NCBI GenBank assembly: GCA_003136795.1
Contig: PLDP01000010.1
Location: 1,909-7,842, forward strand
Source of the DNA: Actinomycetota bacterium
GTDB taxonomy: Bacteria > Actinomycetota > Thermoleophilia > Gaiellales > Gaiellaceae
Reading direction: 5' to 3'
DNA: 5,934 bases
The notes under the pieces are model-generated. The model was given only the letters and a program-made list of their open reading frames with translations. It searched no databases and had not been told where the DNA came from. How positions within the stretch are numbered: the first letter of the stretch is position 1; each line of letters opens with the position of its first letter. The translations under genes were made by a program, and so were the position numbers. This document shows, one piece after another, positions 5,453 through 5,934 of this stretch.

Positions 5453-5934
5453 GTGAGCGAGCACGACCACGACCACGAGCAGGAGCAGGAGCACGAGGAC
5501 GAGGGCGACCCCGCCGAGGACGCGCGCGCCGAGGCCGAGGCCGACGCTCGCCGCCGCTTCGCGCTCGGGCAGATCCGCCAGTACGGCGACCCGGCCCTCC
5601 GGCTCGCCGCGCACGAGGTCGTCGACTTCGACGACGACCTGCGCCGGCTCGTCGACCGGATGACAACGCTGATGCACGAGGCGCAGGGAGTCGGCCTCGC
5701 CGCGACGCAGGTCGGCGTGCTGCGCCGCCTCTTCGTGTTCCAGCCGGACGACGAAGGACCGCGCGTGATCGTGAACCCGGTCGTCGTCGAGCGCACCGAC
5801 GAGACCGCGACCGACGACGAGGGCTGCCTCTCGCTGCAGGGCGTGCGCGTTCCGGTCGAGCGGTCGATCAAGATCACGATCGAGGGCAAGGACGGAAACG
5901 GCGAGGACGTTCGCTGGGAGCTCGACGAGTACGG
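5453..5934 (+). CDS. def: Peptide deformylase, N-terminal part; 3' end outside window
   Basis: This metalloenzyme removes the formyl group from the N-terminal methionine of new proteins at the ribosome. 160 complete codons are seen before the window edge. The core begins at IRQYGDPALR (41-50), the usual deformylase start block. Motif 1 is GVGLAATQVG (79-88; GxGLAAxQ) and motif 2 is EGCLS (123-127), whose Cys125 is a metal ligand. Motif 3 (HExxH) should lie just beyond the end, after WELDEYG. The GTG at 5453 is the only ATG, GTG or TTG in frame between the priA stop and the core, so the protein has an extension of about 38 residues. Residues 2-19 are almost wholly His, Asp, Glu and Gln, and 20-35 are Ala/Glu/Arg-rich and probably helical. 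It lies 21 bp after priA in the same frame and direction; fmt is the expected next gene. Confidence 0.94.
   Translation, partial: MSEHDHDHEQEQEHEDEGDPAEDARAEAEADARRRFALGQIRQYGDPALRLAAHEVVDFDDDLRRLVDRMTTLMHEAQGVGLAATQVGVLRRLFVFQPDDEGPRVIVNPVVVERTDETATDDEGCLSLQGVRVPVERSIKITIEGKDGNGEDVRWELDEY
5459..5494 (+). repeat. Imperfect hexamer microrepeat (GASCAS, six units) encoding the acidic/His tail of Def
   Basis: Six tandem hexamers GAGCAC, GACCAC, GACCAC, GAGCAG, GAGCAG, GAGCAC encode alternating acidic (Glu/Asp) and His/Gln residues; two further degenerate units follow (GAGGAC, GAGGGC). Such low-complexity DNA can expand or contract in frame by slippage, changing the length of the Def tail without breaking the gene. 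Confidence 0.8.

Overview
The window is GC-rich chromosomal DNA (roughly two-thirds G+C by eye) with strongly G/C-ending codons and several GTG starts. Together with the gene set metK ... priA - def (a neighbourhood familiar from Actinomycetota, where fmt usually follows), this points to a high-GC actinobacterium. A deep lineage such as Thermoleophilia (Gaiellales/Solirubrobacterales type) is a guess, supported by PriA keeping intact helicase motifs that Mycobacterium and Streptomyces PriA are known to have lost. No taxonomic marker is present to prove it.

Layout, left to right. (1) The C-terminal three quarters of metK (S-adenosylmethionine synthetase), + strand, ending at 854. (2) A 141-bp convergent junction (846-986) holding two hairpin pairs, each built from the same 13-bp near-palindrome GGTGTCTGACACC. 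The outer copies supply the stop codons of both flanking genes. (3) A DtxR/MntR-family metal-dependent repressor on the - strand (978-1673). (4) A 53-bp divergent control region with an 18-bp dyad, TGTAAGGTGACCCTTACA (1701-1718), a good candidate operator. (5) A ZIP-family metal permease (1727-2560, +), followed 16 bp later by a UPF0104/LPG_synthase_TM-type membrane protein (2577-3521), whose stop overlaps the start of (6) priA (3521-5431), the replication-restart helicase with Walker A, DEEH and eight zinc-ligand cysteines. (7) The first 160 codons of a peptide deformylase gene (def, 5453 to the window edge), with an unusual His/Asp/Glu-rich N-terminal tail encoded by a hexamer microrepeat.

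How the genes relate: metK, priA and def are housekeeping genes. The repressor/ZIP pair looks like a metal-homeostasis module placed between them: the repressor, when metal-loaded, probably binds the shared dyad and controls both itself and the permease. Because ZIP, UPF0104 and priA are so tightly packed on one strand, metal-responsive transcription may reach into priA. Two of the GTG-start genes (repressor and def) lack a well-placed Shine-Dalgarno sequence and have a TANNNT box 7-8 nt before the start, which suggests leaderless transcripts. No complete novel system is evident. The most unusual items are the stop-codon-donating palindromes, the apparently altered metal site of the repressor, and the acidic/His-rich tail of the deformylase. 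No stretch over 300 bases is without a gene.
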